Of a stretch of 64,000 nt of DNA, positions 34,776 through 43,574 are shown piece by piece. Position 1 is the first letter of the stretch. Every line of letters starts with the position of its first letter. The notes beneath the pieces are model-generated. The model did not search any database. It was given only the letters and a program-made list of their open reading frames with translations, and had not been told where the DNA came from. Both the position numbers and the translations under genes were made by a program. The DNA is taken from contig NZ_JAEACF010000001.1 of assembly GCF_016401385.1 (NCBI RefSeq), positions 1,550,001 through 1,614,000 of the forward strand, read 5' to 3'. The DNA comes from Fictibacillus halophilus (GTDB taxonomy: Bacteria > Bacillota > Bacilli > Bacillales > Fictibacillaceae).

Positions 34776-36017
34776 TTAAAGAGCTTTTTCAACTAATTGA
34801 GTTCTGTACACTCGCTTGACCATTAAGCTAATAAGAAGTGAAACCATCCCAGTGATTACGACTAATAGATAAATTTGGCTTGAAAACACATCCACTAAGT
34901 AGCCAAATATAATTTGTCCGATAGGAACAGCTGTCGTAGCCGCAGCTGTTTGTATAGACATTACTTTCCCTAGCATATCTGCAGGTGTCTTTTCCTGTAT
35001 GACTGTATTTATATAAATGTTGACAACTGTCAACGCAAACATGACAAGCATGGAGCTGATGCTCACTACTAAATATTTTGCAAGGGAGTTTTCAACGATG
35101 GGACTGGTTCCAAGTGCCATTCCAAAGTAGACAGCTGCACACCCCGAAATCCATAAATATAGGTTATCACTACGAACTTTACCTTTTAAAAGTCCAATAG
35201 TCATTGCAGAAAAAACGATACTAAGTGAGATGCCTGATTGGGTAAACCCAAAATAAGTATCCGGCATGTTAAAAAGTACTTTAATCATGTAAGGCAATCC
35301 TACAAAGAACATGGGTGCAATAAACAGGCTCACAATAAATGCGATGGTAATACTTTTTAAAATGAAACGATCTTCATGTAAGATATAGGAAATTCCCTCT
35401 TTGATGTCAGTACCTGCAATTTTACGAAAGGGCTCCGACGCTCTTTTCTTAAACGGAATCTTCATAAAGAGTTCTATCATGGCTGCTACAAAAAAGAACA
35501 GAGCACTCACAATAACAATCAAATTAATACTCGTGAAGCTGTATAAAACACTAGCTACAATAGGGCCAACAAAGTTAGCAATGGAAACGACTCCCGAAAC
35601 AATGCCATTACTTTTCAAGAGTAGTTCCTTAGGTACAAGTACGGGAATACTAGCCTGAACAGCAGGCTGATACATCGAGCTAATTAAAGTCAGGGCCATC
35701 AAAAGTATACCGATCGATATAATCGTTCCGTTTCCACTAAAAAGAATAATGGCAAAAACAGCAATGAGAAAACAGCTAATTAGATCTAGAATTACCATTA
35801 TCCTTTGTTTATCAAATCGATCTGCAATAGCACCCCCTATTGGCGAGATAATTATTGCAGGTATGATGGAAAGGCCCATTATTGCTCCAAAAATGGTTGC
35901 AGAGTTCGTTAAGTCAAGTACATACAAAGACAAAGCAAACCGTAAAACAGACGCACCGATTATCGATATAACCTGACCGAACACCAGTATTTTAAAATCA
36001 CGTTTGAAGCCTCTCAT
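34776..36017 (-). CDS. MFS drug efflux transporter, DHA3 (MefA-like) family
   Basis: A 413-residue transporter with about twelve membrane helices. The N-terminal FGQVISIIGASVLRFALSLYVLDLT and the loop 2-3 motif GGAIADRFDKQRIMVILD are typical of the DHA3 branch that includes macrolide efflux proteins MefA and YfiS-like pumps. It lies 2 bases downstream of a TetR gene and in an operon with a GT1 glycosyltransferase, so it probably exports an antibiotic or its glucoside. Confidence 0.88.
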   Translation of the reverse strand: MRGFKRDFKILVFGQVISIIGASVLRFALSLYVLDLTNSATIFGAIMGLSIIPAIIISPIGGAIADRFDKQRIMVILDLISCFLIAVFAIILFSGNGTIISIGILLMALTLISSMYQPAVQASIPVLVPKELLLKSNGIVSGVVSIANFVGPIVASVLYSFTSINLIVIVSALFFFVAAMIELFMKIPFKKRASEPFRKIAGTDIKEGISYILHEDRFILKSITIAFIVSLFIAPMFFVGLPYMIKVLFNMPDTYFGFTQSGISLSIVFSAMTIGLLKGKVRSDNLYLWISGCAAVYFGMALGTSPIVENSLAKYLVVSISSMLVMFALTVVNIYINTVIQEKTPADMLGKVMSIQTAAATTAVPIGQIIFGYLVDVFSSQIYLLVVITGMVSLLISLMVKRVYRTQLVEKAL

Positions 36018-36019
36018 CG

Positions 36020-36664
36020 CTATTTCCCCAAAACACTTTTAAGGAAAACAAATAAGATCTTTAATTTCTTTTGAATTACACTTAAAAGTTCTTGTTTTGA
36101 TTCATTTTCGATACTCACCTGATTCGTGATGCCTGACATATATGTTTCGATGAACAAAATGATATCCGCTGTTGGAATTGTAGGGTTGAAAATTTTAAGA
36201 TTGATATGCTCCTCTAAAAATGAACAGAATTTTTCATGAAGGTATTGAAGATTTGAGACATCATTAACAATACTTTGCACCTTCTCATACCGTTCTGGAT
36301 CTCTAGAGTAGAGTGCCATTAAGTTGTAGTATATTGGCCCCTTGTCCAATAGCGATTTCTGCATATAATCAGATATATACATAAGGATCATTTCAAGTTT
36401 ATGCAATGGCTCATCTTCGCTTGTAAATATTGCGTTAATTTCCTCTTTCACTTCACCCTTTAGGCTTTCTTCGTTAATTATTGCCCCAAAAACTTCATCA
36501 ATATTGGAAAAATACTTATACACTCCCCCTTGGCTCATACCTGCTTCTAAAACAATATCTCTCATTGATACTTCAAAGATTGGTTTACGGATGCAGACTC
36601 TTTTAGCCGCATCTAATATCTCCTTTCTTTTCATTAGAGAATGATTTTTACTTACTTTTGGCAT
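36020..36664 (-). CDS. TetR/AcrR-family repressor of the GT-MFS operon
   Basis: A 214-residue regulator. The N-terminal helix-turn-helix is ILDAAKRVCIRKPIFEVSMRDIVLEAGMSQGGVYKYFSN, followed by a helical ligand-binding domain. Start ATG at 36664, 10 bases from AAAGGA; the glycosyltransferase stop is just upstream. It probably represses the operon by binding two mirrored GACAG-type dyads around its promoter (37982-38048). Confidence 0.9.
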   Translation of the reverse strand: MPKVSKNHSLMKRKEILDAAKRVCIRKPIFEVSMRDIVLEAGMSQGGVYKYFSNIDEVFGAIINEESLKGEVKEEINAIFTSEDEPLHKLEMILMYISDYMQKSLLDKGPIYYNLMALYSRDPERYEKVQSIVNDVSNLQYLHEKFCSFLEEHINLKIFNPTIPTADIILFIETYMSGITNQVSIENESKQELLSVIQKKLKILFVFLKSVLGK

Positions 36665-36669
36665 GACTT

Positions 36670-37947
36670 TCAATTCCTTTCTTTACTATAATAATTTTCG
36701 ATTGTTTTATGAATAAGGTCCGCGCTCTTTAAAGCACCATTTTCTGCTCTTACCTTTCCCCCTAATTCCCTTGCCTTCTCTTTAACTGCACTTGATTGAG
36801 TTAAAGTAATGGCGTCTGCCAGCTTATCAGTAGTCAATTCTTTACGCGGAATTGAACCTCCACTAACACCTAGCTCAACCATCCTTCTACCCCAAGCAAA
36901 TTGGTCGTTTCCAAACGGAATGACAACCTGAGGTACACCTGAACGAAGTGCTGCAGCGGTCGTACCAGCTCCTCCATGATGTACAACTGCAGACAACTGA
37001 GGAAAAAGCCACTCGTGTGGAACACTTTTAATAAAAAGTATGTCTTCTGTATTCTCTCTTTCCTGCATGCCTGAACCCGCGTTAATGATTCCTCGTTTTC
37101 CGTTCTGCTTTAGCGCTCTTATTACCATTTCTGTAGATTCAGAAGCATGTGCCTTATCTCCCACACTTCCAAAACCAATGTATACAGGTGGCTCTCCTTC
37201 TCTCAGAAAATCCTCAACCTCTTTTGATGGTTTATATTCTGATTGATCTTCAATAAACCAATATCCAAAAGAGTAGACATGCTGCGGCCAATCAGCCGGA
37301 ACAGGAAAAACACTTGGGCTCAAAGAAGTGATGGTAGGATGACTAGCTGTACGTTGTTTGGGATAGGGATTCGAAAAGCCTTTTGGTAGCTGTCCATACC
37401 TCTGAACCCAGTATTTTTTCACACCCATATTAGCCATCTTCCAAAACCCTTTTTCAAAGATGTGATGAGTTAATTTGTTAACGGTCTTACCAAGCCTTAG
37501 ACGGTCATAAAAGATGATTGCGGGATATTCTTTTGTTGGTGTCATTGGAAAAGGTGAGGCAAGTATGCTTGGAATACCCATTTCTTTTGCTACAAAGTAT
37601 CCAAGGGTAGCACCAGGATGGTACACAATAGCATCAGCACCCTCACATGCTTTGTGCATGTCTTCTTGTCCGCCAATCATCAACTCAGTGAGATCATCAT
37701 TTTTAAAGTTTAAACTTGTAAAAAATTTAAAAGGATTATCTGCATCCTTCACAACACCACTTTCTAAAATTTTGGCTACATCACCTCGCATCGGTGCATA
37801 TTCAAATCCATACCCTTCTACAAGCTGCCGGTATGATTGGGATGCGGCAATGCGTACTCGATAACCTTTCTTTTTTAGTTCTATACCTAACGCAATAAAA
37901 GGTTGCGTATCACCTCTTGTGCCGGTTGAGAGCATTGTTATCAACAT
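36670..37947 (-). CDS. GT1-family glycosyltransferase (macrolide/sterol glucosyltransferase type)
   Basis: A 425-residue GT-B enzyme. The N-terminal acceptor half starts MLSTGTRGDTQPFIALGIEL, with the GDTQP motif of sterol and macrolide glucosyltransferases. The C-terminal donor half has PVYIGFGSVGDK, and HHGGAGTTAAALRSGVPQVVIPFGNDQFAWG near residues 318-348, the UDP-sugar-binding signature. It probably glucosylates a hydrophobic small molecule, perhaps inactivating an antibiotic that the downstream MFS pump handles. First gene of the operon. Confidence 0.88.
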   Translation of the reverse strand: MLITMLSTGTRGDTQPFIALGIELKKKGYRVRIAASQSYRQLVEGYGFEYAPMRGDVAKILESGVVKDADNPFKFFTSLNFKNDDLTELMIGGQEDMHKACEGADAIVYHPGATLGYFVAKEMGIPSILASPFPMTPTKEYPAIIFYDRLRLGKTVNKLTHHIFEKGFWKMANMGVKKYWVQRYGQLPKGFSNPYPKQRTASHPTITSLSPSVFPVPADWPQHVYSFGYWFIEDQSEYKPSKEVEDFLREGEPPVYIGFGSVGDKAHASESTEMVIRALKQNGKRGIINAGSGMQERENTEDILFIKSVPHEWLFPQLSAVVHHGGAGTTAAALRSGVPQVVIPFGNDQFAWGRRMVELGVSGGSIPRKELTTDKLADAITLTQSSAVKEKARELGGKVRAENGALKSADLIHKTIENYYSKERN

Positions 37948-37981
37948 AATGGTACCTCCAAAATTTTAAAAATAAAAAAAC

Positions 37982-38048
37982 GACAGTACTGTCTTTATTA
38001 AATTAAAACATATAACTTATTATGTCAAGATTAAAAGACATATCTGTC
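37982..38048 (-). promoter_or_regulatory. promoter of the GT operon flanked by two mirrored TetR operators
   Basis: Minus-strand promoter TTGACA (38028-38023), 17-base spacer, TAATTT (38005-38000). GACAGTACTGTC (perfect dyad, 37982-37993) lies after the -10, and GACATATCTGTC (38037-38048) before the -35. Both sit in the larger context AAACGACAG....GTCTTT, in inverted orientation. The TetR protein of the operon is the obvious candidate ligand. Confidence 0.8.
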
Positions 38049-38509
38049 GTTTTTATAAAATTCTTAGTGAATTCCTCAAATTCCACAGTCTCATTTTTTA
38101 GAACATCTAGTTCTCACTTTGAAAAAGTCAGTTAAGTTTTACTATAATTCCCCTGCCTTCTATGAAGTAGAGCCTCATAATTTTCACTCTTAAAATCTTA
38201 CTGCTTCTTTTCACTTGGACCAATTACTTCTTTGATGAGAAGCAGAATATATTCTTTTTATATTTTCTGGTATCCAAACAAAGAAAAAAGAATTTTCAGC
38301 AACCTTAAGTTGCTTCTGTTGAACTTTTTTAAAGATTTATGTTTCAAATTATTTAAGGAGTGGTATATATCTTTGGTACTTTAATAAGGTAACGAGTAAA
38401 ATTTTTATTTAATCTCATTAATAGCCCACTATTTTCAGGGCTGTTTATTTTTACCTTACAACTAGTACTTTTATACTATTTTAAAATAATATACAGGGGG
38501 ATTCTTATT
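38049..38509. other. gene-free divergent interval upstream of the DICT operon
   Basis: About 460 AT-rich bases. It contains a weak GCAAC/GTTGC hairpin near 38309 and the orphan terminator-like hairpin at 38421. I looked for an FMN riboswitch because a RibU-like gene follows and found no conserved FMN-aptamer segments. Confidence 0.45.
38421..38452 (+). terminator. terminator-like hairpin in the presumed leader of the DICT gene
   Basis: AGCCC pairs with GGGCT around a 10-base loop, followed by GTTTATTTTT. No plus-strand gene lies to its left, so it may be an attenuator in the leader of the 38510 operon. Confidence 0.5.
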
Positions 38510-39058
38510 ATGGAATTACAAAGATTATCACTGTTTCACCAATGTTTTGGTCAGGTTGAAGGAAGTGTTCAAAAGTTAGATAACGCGCCACTGAGTCAGT
38601 TGAACGCACAATCCCTTAAGTATGAGACGAAGGTTCCTCAATTAGAATACATGTGTCTGATGATGGAAAACATCGTATTAACAAAGAAACTTAAAGGTAA
38701 CGTGTATGCAGGTTTTCAAAAGTTTTCTCGTACGAAGAACGTGCTCGATCGTTTCCAAGCGATGACGGAGTACTCGAATGTACATATATTTGGTGAGAAC
38801 GATGCGGTGATGGATTCCACAGATGGAATTAATTACATTGAACTGCCACCCAACAGCGAGTTGATGCGTGAATGGTTTCTGATCATTGATAGTCCTACGT
38901 TTAAATCCATGATGGTCGCTTATGATATGGAAGGTTTCGGAGTACACGAGGTGGAAGAAGGCCGTAAGTTTAAAGGGGTCAAAACTTCGAGCCCACGTGT
39001 GATTGATCATGCGACAAAACTGTTAGCACCTTATATAAAAGTCGCTGTAAAAGGTTAG
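38510..39058 (+). CDS. DICT-domain-like sensory protein
   Basis: A 182-residue soluble protein starting after ACAGGGGG. The middle and C-terminal parts (NVHIFGENDAVMDSTDGINYIELPPNSELMREWFLIIDSPTFKSMMVAYD) resemble the DICT sensory domain, found with diguanylate cyclases, chemoreceptors and light-signalling proteins. No output domain is attached. It starts an apparent operon with an ECF S-component and a chemoreceptor-like protein. DICT assignment is by eye and tentative. Confidence 0.55.
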   Translation: MELQRLSLFHQCFGQVEGSVQKLDNAPLSQLNAQSLKYETKVPQLEYMCLMMENIVLTKKLKGNVYAGFQKFSRTKNVLDRFQAMTEYSNVHIFGENDAVMDSTDGINYIELPPNSELMREWFLIIDSPTFKSMMVAYDMEGFGVHEVEEGRKFKGVKTSSPRVIDHATKLLAPYIKVAVKG

Positions 39059-39064
39059 TTTCTA

Positions 39065-39086
39065 GGGTAGCCATAGGCTGCCCTTT
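39065..39086 (+). terminator. intercistronic hairpin between DICT and S-component genes
   Basis: GGGTAGCC pairs with GGCTGCCC with one wobble around ATA, followed by only TTT. A weak terminator or processing site that would lower expression of the downstream genes. Confidence 0.55.
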
Positions 39087-39114
39087 CATTATGAATCTAA
39101 AAGGAGAAACAAAT

Positions 39115-39711
39115 ATGTCACGTATTCAAAAAATGACTTCGATCGCTATCCTAACTGCCTTTAGCATGGTTCTATACCTGTTTAAAGTACCGGTTCCCTT
39201 CTTTCCAATTTTCCTCACGCTTGATGTGAGTGATGTTCCTGCCCTCGTCGGAGCAATCATGATGGGACCTGTAGCGGGTGTTCTTATCCAGTTCTTCAAG
39301 AACGGTCTTGAATATCTTTCACACGGAAGTTATGTCGGATTACCCATTAACCAGATTGCAAACTTCGTCTCAGGGGCACTAATCGTAGGACTGATCGGTG
39401 TTTTCTATCAATACCAGAAAAAACTGAACTGGATGAGCTTTGTTGTGTCAATCAGTGTATTTTTGATCGCCATGTTTGCACTTAACTATTATTTTATCCT
39501 GCCTACCATCATGAAGCTTCTTGGACTAAATATGGATCAATATCTGAGTGCGTTCAAAAGTTCAAACCAACTTGTTAAAGACTTTGAATCTGCGGTCTTA
39601 CTCGTTATCGTTCCGTTTAATCTTATCAAGATCATCATGGTGTATTTAATAGGGCTACCGTTTGCTTTTAAACTACAACGCATCCTACAAAAAAGGAGCA
39701 TGGCTGTATGA
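39115..39711 (+). CDS. ECF transporter S-component, RibU-like
   Basis: A 198-residue protein with about six membrane helices. The N-terminal segment FKVPVPFFPIFLTLDVSDVPALVGAIMMGPVAGV is typical of riboflavin S-components (RibU/YpaA), where the LDxSDxPALxG loop helps bind flavin. It needs the shared EcfA-A'-T module, encoded elsewhere. AAAGGAG precedes the ATG at 39115. Its stop overlaps the next start (ATGA), an odd link to a chemoreceptor-type gene. No FMN riboswitch is visible upstream, unlike most ribU genes. Confidence 0.8.
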   Translation: MSRIQKMTSIAILTAFSMVLYLFKVPVPFFPIFLTLDVSDVPALVGAIMMGPVAGVLIQFFKNGLEYLSHGSYVGLPINQIANFVSGALIVGLIGVFYQYQKKLNWMSFVVSISVFLIAMFALNYYFILPTIMKLLGLNMDQYLSAFKSSNQLVKDFESAVLLVIVPFNLIKIIMVYLIGLPFAFKLQRILQKRSMAV

Positions 39712-40925
39712 AAAACATCTTGAAAAACAAGAAGAACCTTATTCTAATCGCTTCTGCTGTTCTCGTTTCTCTACTTCTTTCTCTCTATCAGTATTATGTA
39801 GACTCTTTTCTACTTTCTCTTACAGGAACCCTTATGGTTACAGCTGCTATAGCTTTAATATTCATATGGAACAAAAAGAGCACTGCTCTTAAGAGTGAGT
39901 TACAGAAAGAAGACACTTCACCTTCTTCAACGATTATCCAATCACTAGAAGAACTTCGCCACCTTGAAGCGCACAGTGAACATCTGAATGCGATAAATGT
40001 TCAGGTGAACGGATCTTCTGAGATGGTGAGCGGCCAGCTTATCGAGATGGTAGGAGATATACAAAAGCAACATGAGCTCATCACGTATTTTGGCGATCAA
40101 CTCGGAAGAATCAATGGAATGATTCAAAACCTTGATGCGATCATAGAGGTTACTAACGTCACAACAAGAGATGTGACTGAGCTATCCAACGAAGGAAAAC
40201 AAAAGGTAGACGATTTTAGCTTCGTGTTTTCTAAGATCATCACCATCACGAAAGAGTTTGGAGACTACAACCAAGAACTGCTGAAGAAGATGAAAAAAGT
40301 CACTGAGGCACTGAGCGCGATCGAGTACATCTCTACCCAAACGAACCTCCTCGCACTGAATGCTTCAATCGAAGCAGCACGTGCGGGAGCCCATGGTGCA
40401 GGCTTCGGTGTTGTTGCTGATGAGATCCGTAAACTATCCGTACAGGTAAAAGAGAGTGCTGAAACGATTAACGCAATTATTAGAGCTGTGAACGGAAGTA
40501 TAAAGACGCAAGAACAATCGTATGAACAGAACATATCTGTCATAGAAGATGGAAAAACGAAGAGTTTACACATGATTAACATTTTTGATGGTGTAATCTC
40601 TAGTATCAATACCCTCTCTCTTCAGTCGGACGAACTCAAACAAAACTCGACAGAAGTGGAAGTTGAAAACCAACGTCTGATCGAGAGTATGCAGCACGTG
40701 TTAAAACTAACAGAACAGTTAAGTATGAAAACAGAAGGATCATCTGAGATGACGATGGAACAACAAACCCATCTGATGGAGCTTGAGATGACAGTAATGA
40801 CGATGGTCGAACATATAAAATCAATCCAAGACAACTTGAAGAGTCAAATTGAACTCGAAGGAAATGTGACGTGGATCCGCCCGGGGCAATTAAAGCAGAG
40901 GCATGAGATGAAACTTGCTGAATAA
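39708..40925 (+). CDS. methyl-accepting chemotaxis-type signalling protein without ligand domain
   Basis: A 405-residue protein. Two adjacent membrane helices (about 10-30 and 34-53) have almost no external loop, so there is no extracellular sensor. A long coiled coil follows with the intact kinase-control tip near residues 215-250: ISTQTNLLALNASIEAARAGAHGAGFGVVADEIRKLS. It should couple CheW and CheA. The sensory input may come from the S-component or DICT protein encoded in the same operon. Confidence 0.88.
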   Translation: MKNILKNKKNLILIASAVLVSLLLSLYQYYVDSFLLSLTGTLMVTAAIALIFIWNKKSTALKSELQKEDTSPSSTIIQSLEELRHLEAHSEHLNAINVQVNGSSEMVSGQLIEMVGDIQKQHELITYFGDQLGRINGMIQNLDAIIEVTNVTTRDVTELSNEGKQKVDDFSFVFSKIITITKEFGDYNQELLKKMKKVTEALSAIEYISTQTNLLALNASIEAARAGAHGAGFGVVADEIRKLSVQVKESAETINAIIRAVNGSIKTQEQSYEQNISVIEDGKTKSLHMINIFDGVISSINTLSLQSDELKQNSTEVEVENQRLIESMQHVLKLTEQLSMKTEGSSEMTMEQQTHLMELEMTVMTMVEHIKSIQDNLKSQIELEGNVTWIRPGQLKQRHEMKLAE

Positions 40926-40941
40926 AAAATGCTGAATTATC

Positions 40942-40986
40942 TTAGTCTTCGTTTAAAGGTGTTAAAGCTTCGTATGTTTTCATCAT
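40942..40986 (-). CDS. 14-residue micro-ORF with strong ribosome binding site
   Basis: ATG-ATG start preceded by AAAGGGGTG at 6-9 bases; encodes MMKTYEALTPLNED and stops. It lies between the chemoreceptor gene and the next terminator on the opposite strand. It could be a leader peptide, a signalling peptide or chance. Low confidence. Confidence 0.3.
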   Translation of the reverse strand: MMKTYEALTPLNED

Positions 40987-41134
40987 CGGTTACACCCCTT
41001 TTCTATCGGGGACTTTAATTTATCATAAACAGATCATGACTTTCCTAAATGCCTAGAACATGAACCCTGATGCTGTCACATCAGAGTTCCGCAGTTACGC
41101 CGCAAGAAAAATGCTGGCTCATATCGATTATATA

Positions 41135-41194
41135 AAAAAAGTAACCTACCCTATTAATTTTAATCTGGCCTTACGCAGGGTGGTTACTTTTTTG
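41135..41194. terminator. bidirectional terminator with AAGTAACC/GGTTACTT stem
   Basis: AAAGTAACC pairs with GGTTACTTT, extended by ACCCT/AGGGT, with T-runs on both strands. The stem matches the terminator at 27628-27668 but the loop is about 20 bases longer. Confidence 0.75.
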
Positions 41195-41363
41195 TGTTAG
41201 TGATAATTACTACGATTAATGTTGCAAAAGAAATCCCTCTACCTTTTCCCGCTGTCTAAACAAGTATGTGTATATTGCTAAATATATGTTCCATAAGTGT
41301 CACATACATTTTTGCTATTACTTTCTATATAGGAATTTTAGCTTTGATTAAACACCCTATCTA

Positions 41364-41828
41364 TTAAATATCCCTATTATCACTAAAGTTGTTGTTCTCC
41401 GTATTTATATTAGAATTTAACTTTCTTAAATGAAAAAGAAATTCATTTTTGTTTTCTGGGGAAATGGCGATCGTATTGAAATTCGCATAATTAATTTCTA
41501 GTTTATCTATAGATAAAGCTGGGGCTGTAAAGGGATTTTTAGTTTCCCGAATGCTATGAATTTCACTGATCAATATCTTCCACCGAAAAGGGCCATATTG
41601 TATCTTAAGAAATTTATTATCAATTACATAGCCAGTATTGAACCAAATCCACAGTAAACCAAATCCTATTGGAAATAAGAAAACAATTTTAACCCATTGT
41701 TGTTCAAAGATTCCTGGAACCATCCATACACCAAAGTCAGAAAAGAAAATGGGAGGAACAATAAGAAAAGATGCACATAACCACAGTAGAAGTGACATCC
41801 ATAAATCTTTTTTTGTTGCGAAATACAT
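41364..41828 (-). CDS. membrane-anchored bacterial PH-like domain protein
   Basis: A 154-residue protein. Two hydrophobic helices (about 10-33 and 45-62) are followed by a beta-rich domain, YVIDNKFLKIQYGPFRWKILISEIHSIRETKNPFTAPALS, which fits the small bacterial PH-like domains that sit on the membrane. The TKNPFTAPALS phrase recurs in that family. Function unknown. Monocistronic. Confidence 0.7.
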   Translation of the reverse strand: MYFATKKDLWMSLLLWLCASFLIVPPIFFSDFGVWMVPGIFEQQWVKIVFLFPIGFGLLWIWFNTGYVIDNKFLKIQYGPFRWKILISEIHSIRETKNPFTAPALSIDKLEINYANFNTIAISPENKNEFLFHLRKLNSNINTENNNFSDNRDI

Positions 41829-41938
41829 TACGTCACCTTCCTATCTTTACCATAAATACGTTCTAAATCGTCTCATAGTTTCAAATAGAATAACGAATCT
41901 AAAAGTTACATCACAACTCGCTCTCGTTTTAATAGCTT

Positions 41939-41986
41939 AAGCCTAATTTCTAAATATGGATTAGTGAAATTAGGCTTTTTATTTTT
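41939..41986 (+). terminator. strong plus-strand terminator without an upstream plus-strand gene
   Basis: AAGCCTAATTTC pairs perfectly with GAAATTAGGCTT around a 15-base loop, followed by TTTATTTTT. Only about 110 bases of plus-strand, gene-free DNA precede it, so it marks a lost gene, a small RNA end or a boundary. Confidence 0.75.
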
Positions 41987-42058
41987 GTATAGGTTTTAAG
42001 GAATCCTAACCGTTCATACTTGTACGTATTTACTTTTAGGGTTCGTTGAAAACATAAT

Positions 42059-42886
42059 TTACCTACATAAATTTTGAACAAATTTAGGTAATACAAAACT
42101 TGCATAATGTAATTCTGGTGTATAGTATTTACCGTTAATATCGCTAATTTTATCAATAGATACGTTTAAAGGATCATATACTTTCGAGCCCATCGTAAAT
42201 GTCCACATACCACTTGGATAAGTAGGTATATTACAAGTGTAAAGACGTGCAATAGGGAAAATTTCTTTAGTATCATGTATCGCATTTTTAATCAAATCCG
42301 CTTTAAACCATGGATTATCTGTTTGAGCTACAAAGATACCATCCTTTTTTAACGCCTTTGCAATACCAGCATAAAATCCCTTTGTAAACATACCAGCAGC
42401 AGGTCCGACAGGCTCAGTAGAATCAACCAAAATCACATCATACCTATTTTCACTTTTAATAATATGTTCGAAACCATCTCCAATAATTAATTCAACTCTT
42501 GGATTTCCGTATTCACATGAAATGTCGAGTAAATGCTTCTTAGAATAATCTACTACTTTACCGTCGATCTCTACTTGTGTTACTTTTCCTACACTTGAGT
42601 GCTTTAATACTTCCCTGATTGTTCCTCCATCACCACCACCTACTACTAAAACATTTTTAGGAGAGGGATGTGTGAATAAAGGTACATGGGCAATCATCTC
42701 ATGATAGACAAATTCGTCTTTTTCTGTTGTCATGACCATACCGTCTAATAACAACATGTTACCGAATTCTTGAGTTTCTACCATATCTAATTGTTGAAAA
42801 GTAGTTTTTTCACTTTCTAGTGTACGGTTCACTTTTCCTGTAATTCCGAATGCAGAAGTCTGTTTTTCTGTAAACCAAAATGACAT
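42059..42886 (-). CDS. speE: spermidine synthase
   Basis: A 275-residue putrescine aminopropyltransferase. The N-terminal beta-domain has [24 protein letters not shown]. The Rossmann core has the decarboxy-SAM-binding [16 protein letters not shown], the catalytic Asp region [13 protein letters not shown] and YPSGMWTF. It makes spermidine from putrescine. It is the last gene of TetR-ykkC-ykkD-speE, with 16 bases after ykkD, so a polyamine enzyme is co-expressed with a small multidrug exporter. Housekeeping speE is usually beside speB, so this may be a second copy. Confidence 0.93.
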   Translation of the reverse strand: MSFWFTEKQTSAFGITGKVNRTLESEKTTFQQLDMVETQEFGNMLLLDGMVMTTEKDEFVYHEMIAHVPLFTHPSPKNVLVVGGGDGGTIREVLKHSSVGKVTQVEIDGKVVDYSKKHLLDISCEYGNPRVELIIGDGFEHIIKSENRYDVILVDSTEPVGPAAGMFTKGFYAGIAKALKKDGIFVAQTDNPWFKADLIKNAIHDTKEIFPIARLYTCNIPTYPSGMWTFTMGSKVYDPLNVSIDKISDINGKYYTPELHYASFVLPKFVQNLCR

Positions 42887-42902
42887 TTGTTAAATTCTCC
42901 TC

Positions 42903-43217
42903 TTAACTTATTAGTTTTAAACCTATTGCCGCACTTAATACCATGGCCATAAATATTATTCTAGCTATGCTCTTCGATTCTCCATAAAAGAGTATTCCGA
43001 CAAGTCCTGATCCAACTGTGCCGATTCCCGTCCATATAGCATAAGCTGTTCCCATTGGCAGGGTTTGCATGGCGAGACTTAAAAAGGTGAAGCTACTTCC
43101 TAATCCTAAGACAAATACGGCAAATGAAAAGGCGTTTTTATTACGTAATATTAGATTCAAGCCTGTGACACCTACAACTTCAAAGATTCCTGCACAAACA
43201 AGAAAAATCCACCCCAT
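42903..43217 (-). CDS. ykkD: small multidrug resistance (SMR) exporter subunit, YkkD-like
   Basis: A 104-residue protein with four membrane helices. Conserved Glu13 in GIFEVVG is the proton/substrate site; MGTAYAIWTGIGTVGSGLVGILFYGE is the SMR core. It closely resembles B. subtilis YkkD, partner of YkkC in a paired exporter of guanidinium-type cations and drugs. Its start overlaps the ykkC stop by one base (TAATG). Confidence 0.88.
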   Translation of the reverse strand: MGWIFLVCAGIFEVVGVTGLNLILRNKNAFSFAVFVLGLGSSFTFLSLAMQTLPMGTAYAIWTGIGTVGSGLVGILFYGESKSIARIIFMAMVLSAAIGLKLIS

Positions 43218-43558
43218 TAAGAAGCACCCCCTTCTTGTTTAGCATTTCCGGTTACAAGTTTAAGACCAATAACCCCAGTAAGAAGAACGATTATTAATAT
43301 AATCTTTACAAGTTGAAATGGCTCTCCGAAAACAAGCATTTCAATTATTACAGTGCCTGTGGTACCAAGCCCAGTAAATACAGCATAGGCTGTTCCAACA
43401 GGAAGTTGTGAAGTAGCTTTAATTAATAGGCCAAAAGACAGAATGATAGCGATAATTGTTCCTGTCCATGTGAGTACGTCATCAGCATGTTTTAATCCCA
43501 TCACCCAAAATATTTCTACTATGGAACCCAAAAATAATAAACCCCAAGCGCGATTCAA
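43217..43558 (-). CDS. ykkC: SMR exporter subunit, YkkC-like
   Basis: A 113-residue protein with four membrane helices. Glu15 in [15 protein letters not shown] is the active carboxylate; [19 protein letters not shown] is the conserved core. It closely resembles YkkC. With YkkD it should form a heterodimeric proton-coupled exporter. In B. subtilis ykkCD is under a guanidine riboswitch; none is visible here, and a TetR gene precedes it instead. Confidence 0.88.
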   Translation of the reverse strand: MNRAWGLLFLGSIVEIFWVMGLKHADDVLTWTGTIIAIILSFGLLIKATSQLPVGTAYAVFTGLGTTGTVIIEMLVFGEPFQLVKIILIIVLLTGVIGLKLVTGNAKQEGGAS

Positions 43559-43574
43559 TTGATTCTCTCCTTTA

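Noticed and set aside
38049..38509. FMN riboswitch upstream of the RibU-like operon
   Set aside because: None of the conserved FMN-aptamer segments could be found in the leader.
41060..41200. 46-codon plus-strand frame (NPDAVTSEFRSYAARKML...) with protein-like character
   Set aside because: No ribosome binding site, and its 3' half is the terminator at 41135-41194; at most a gene relic, too weak to list as a gene.
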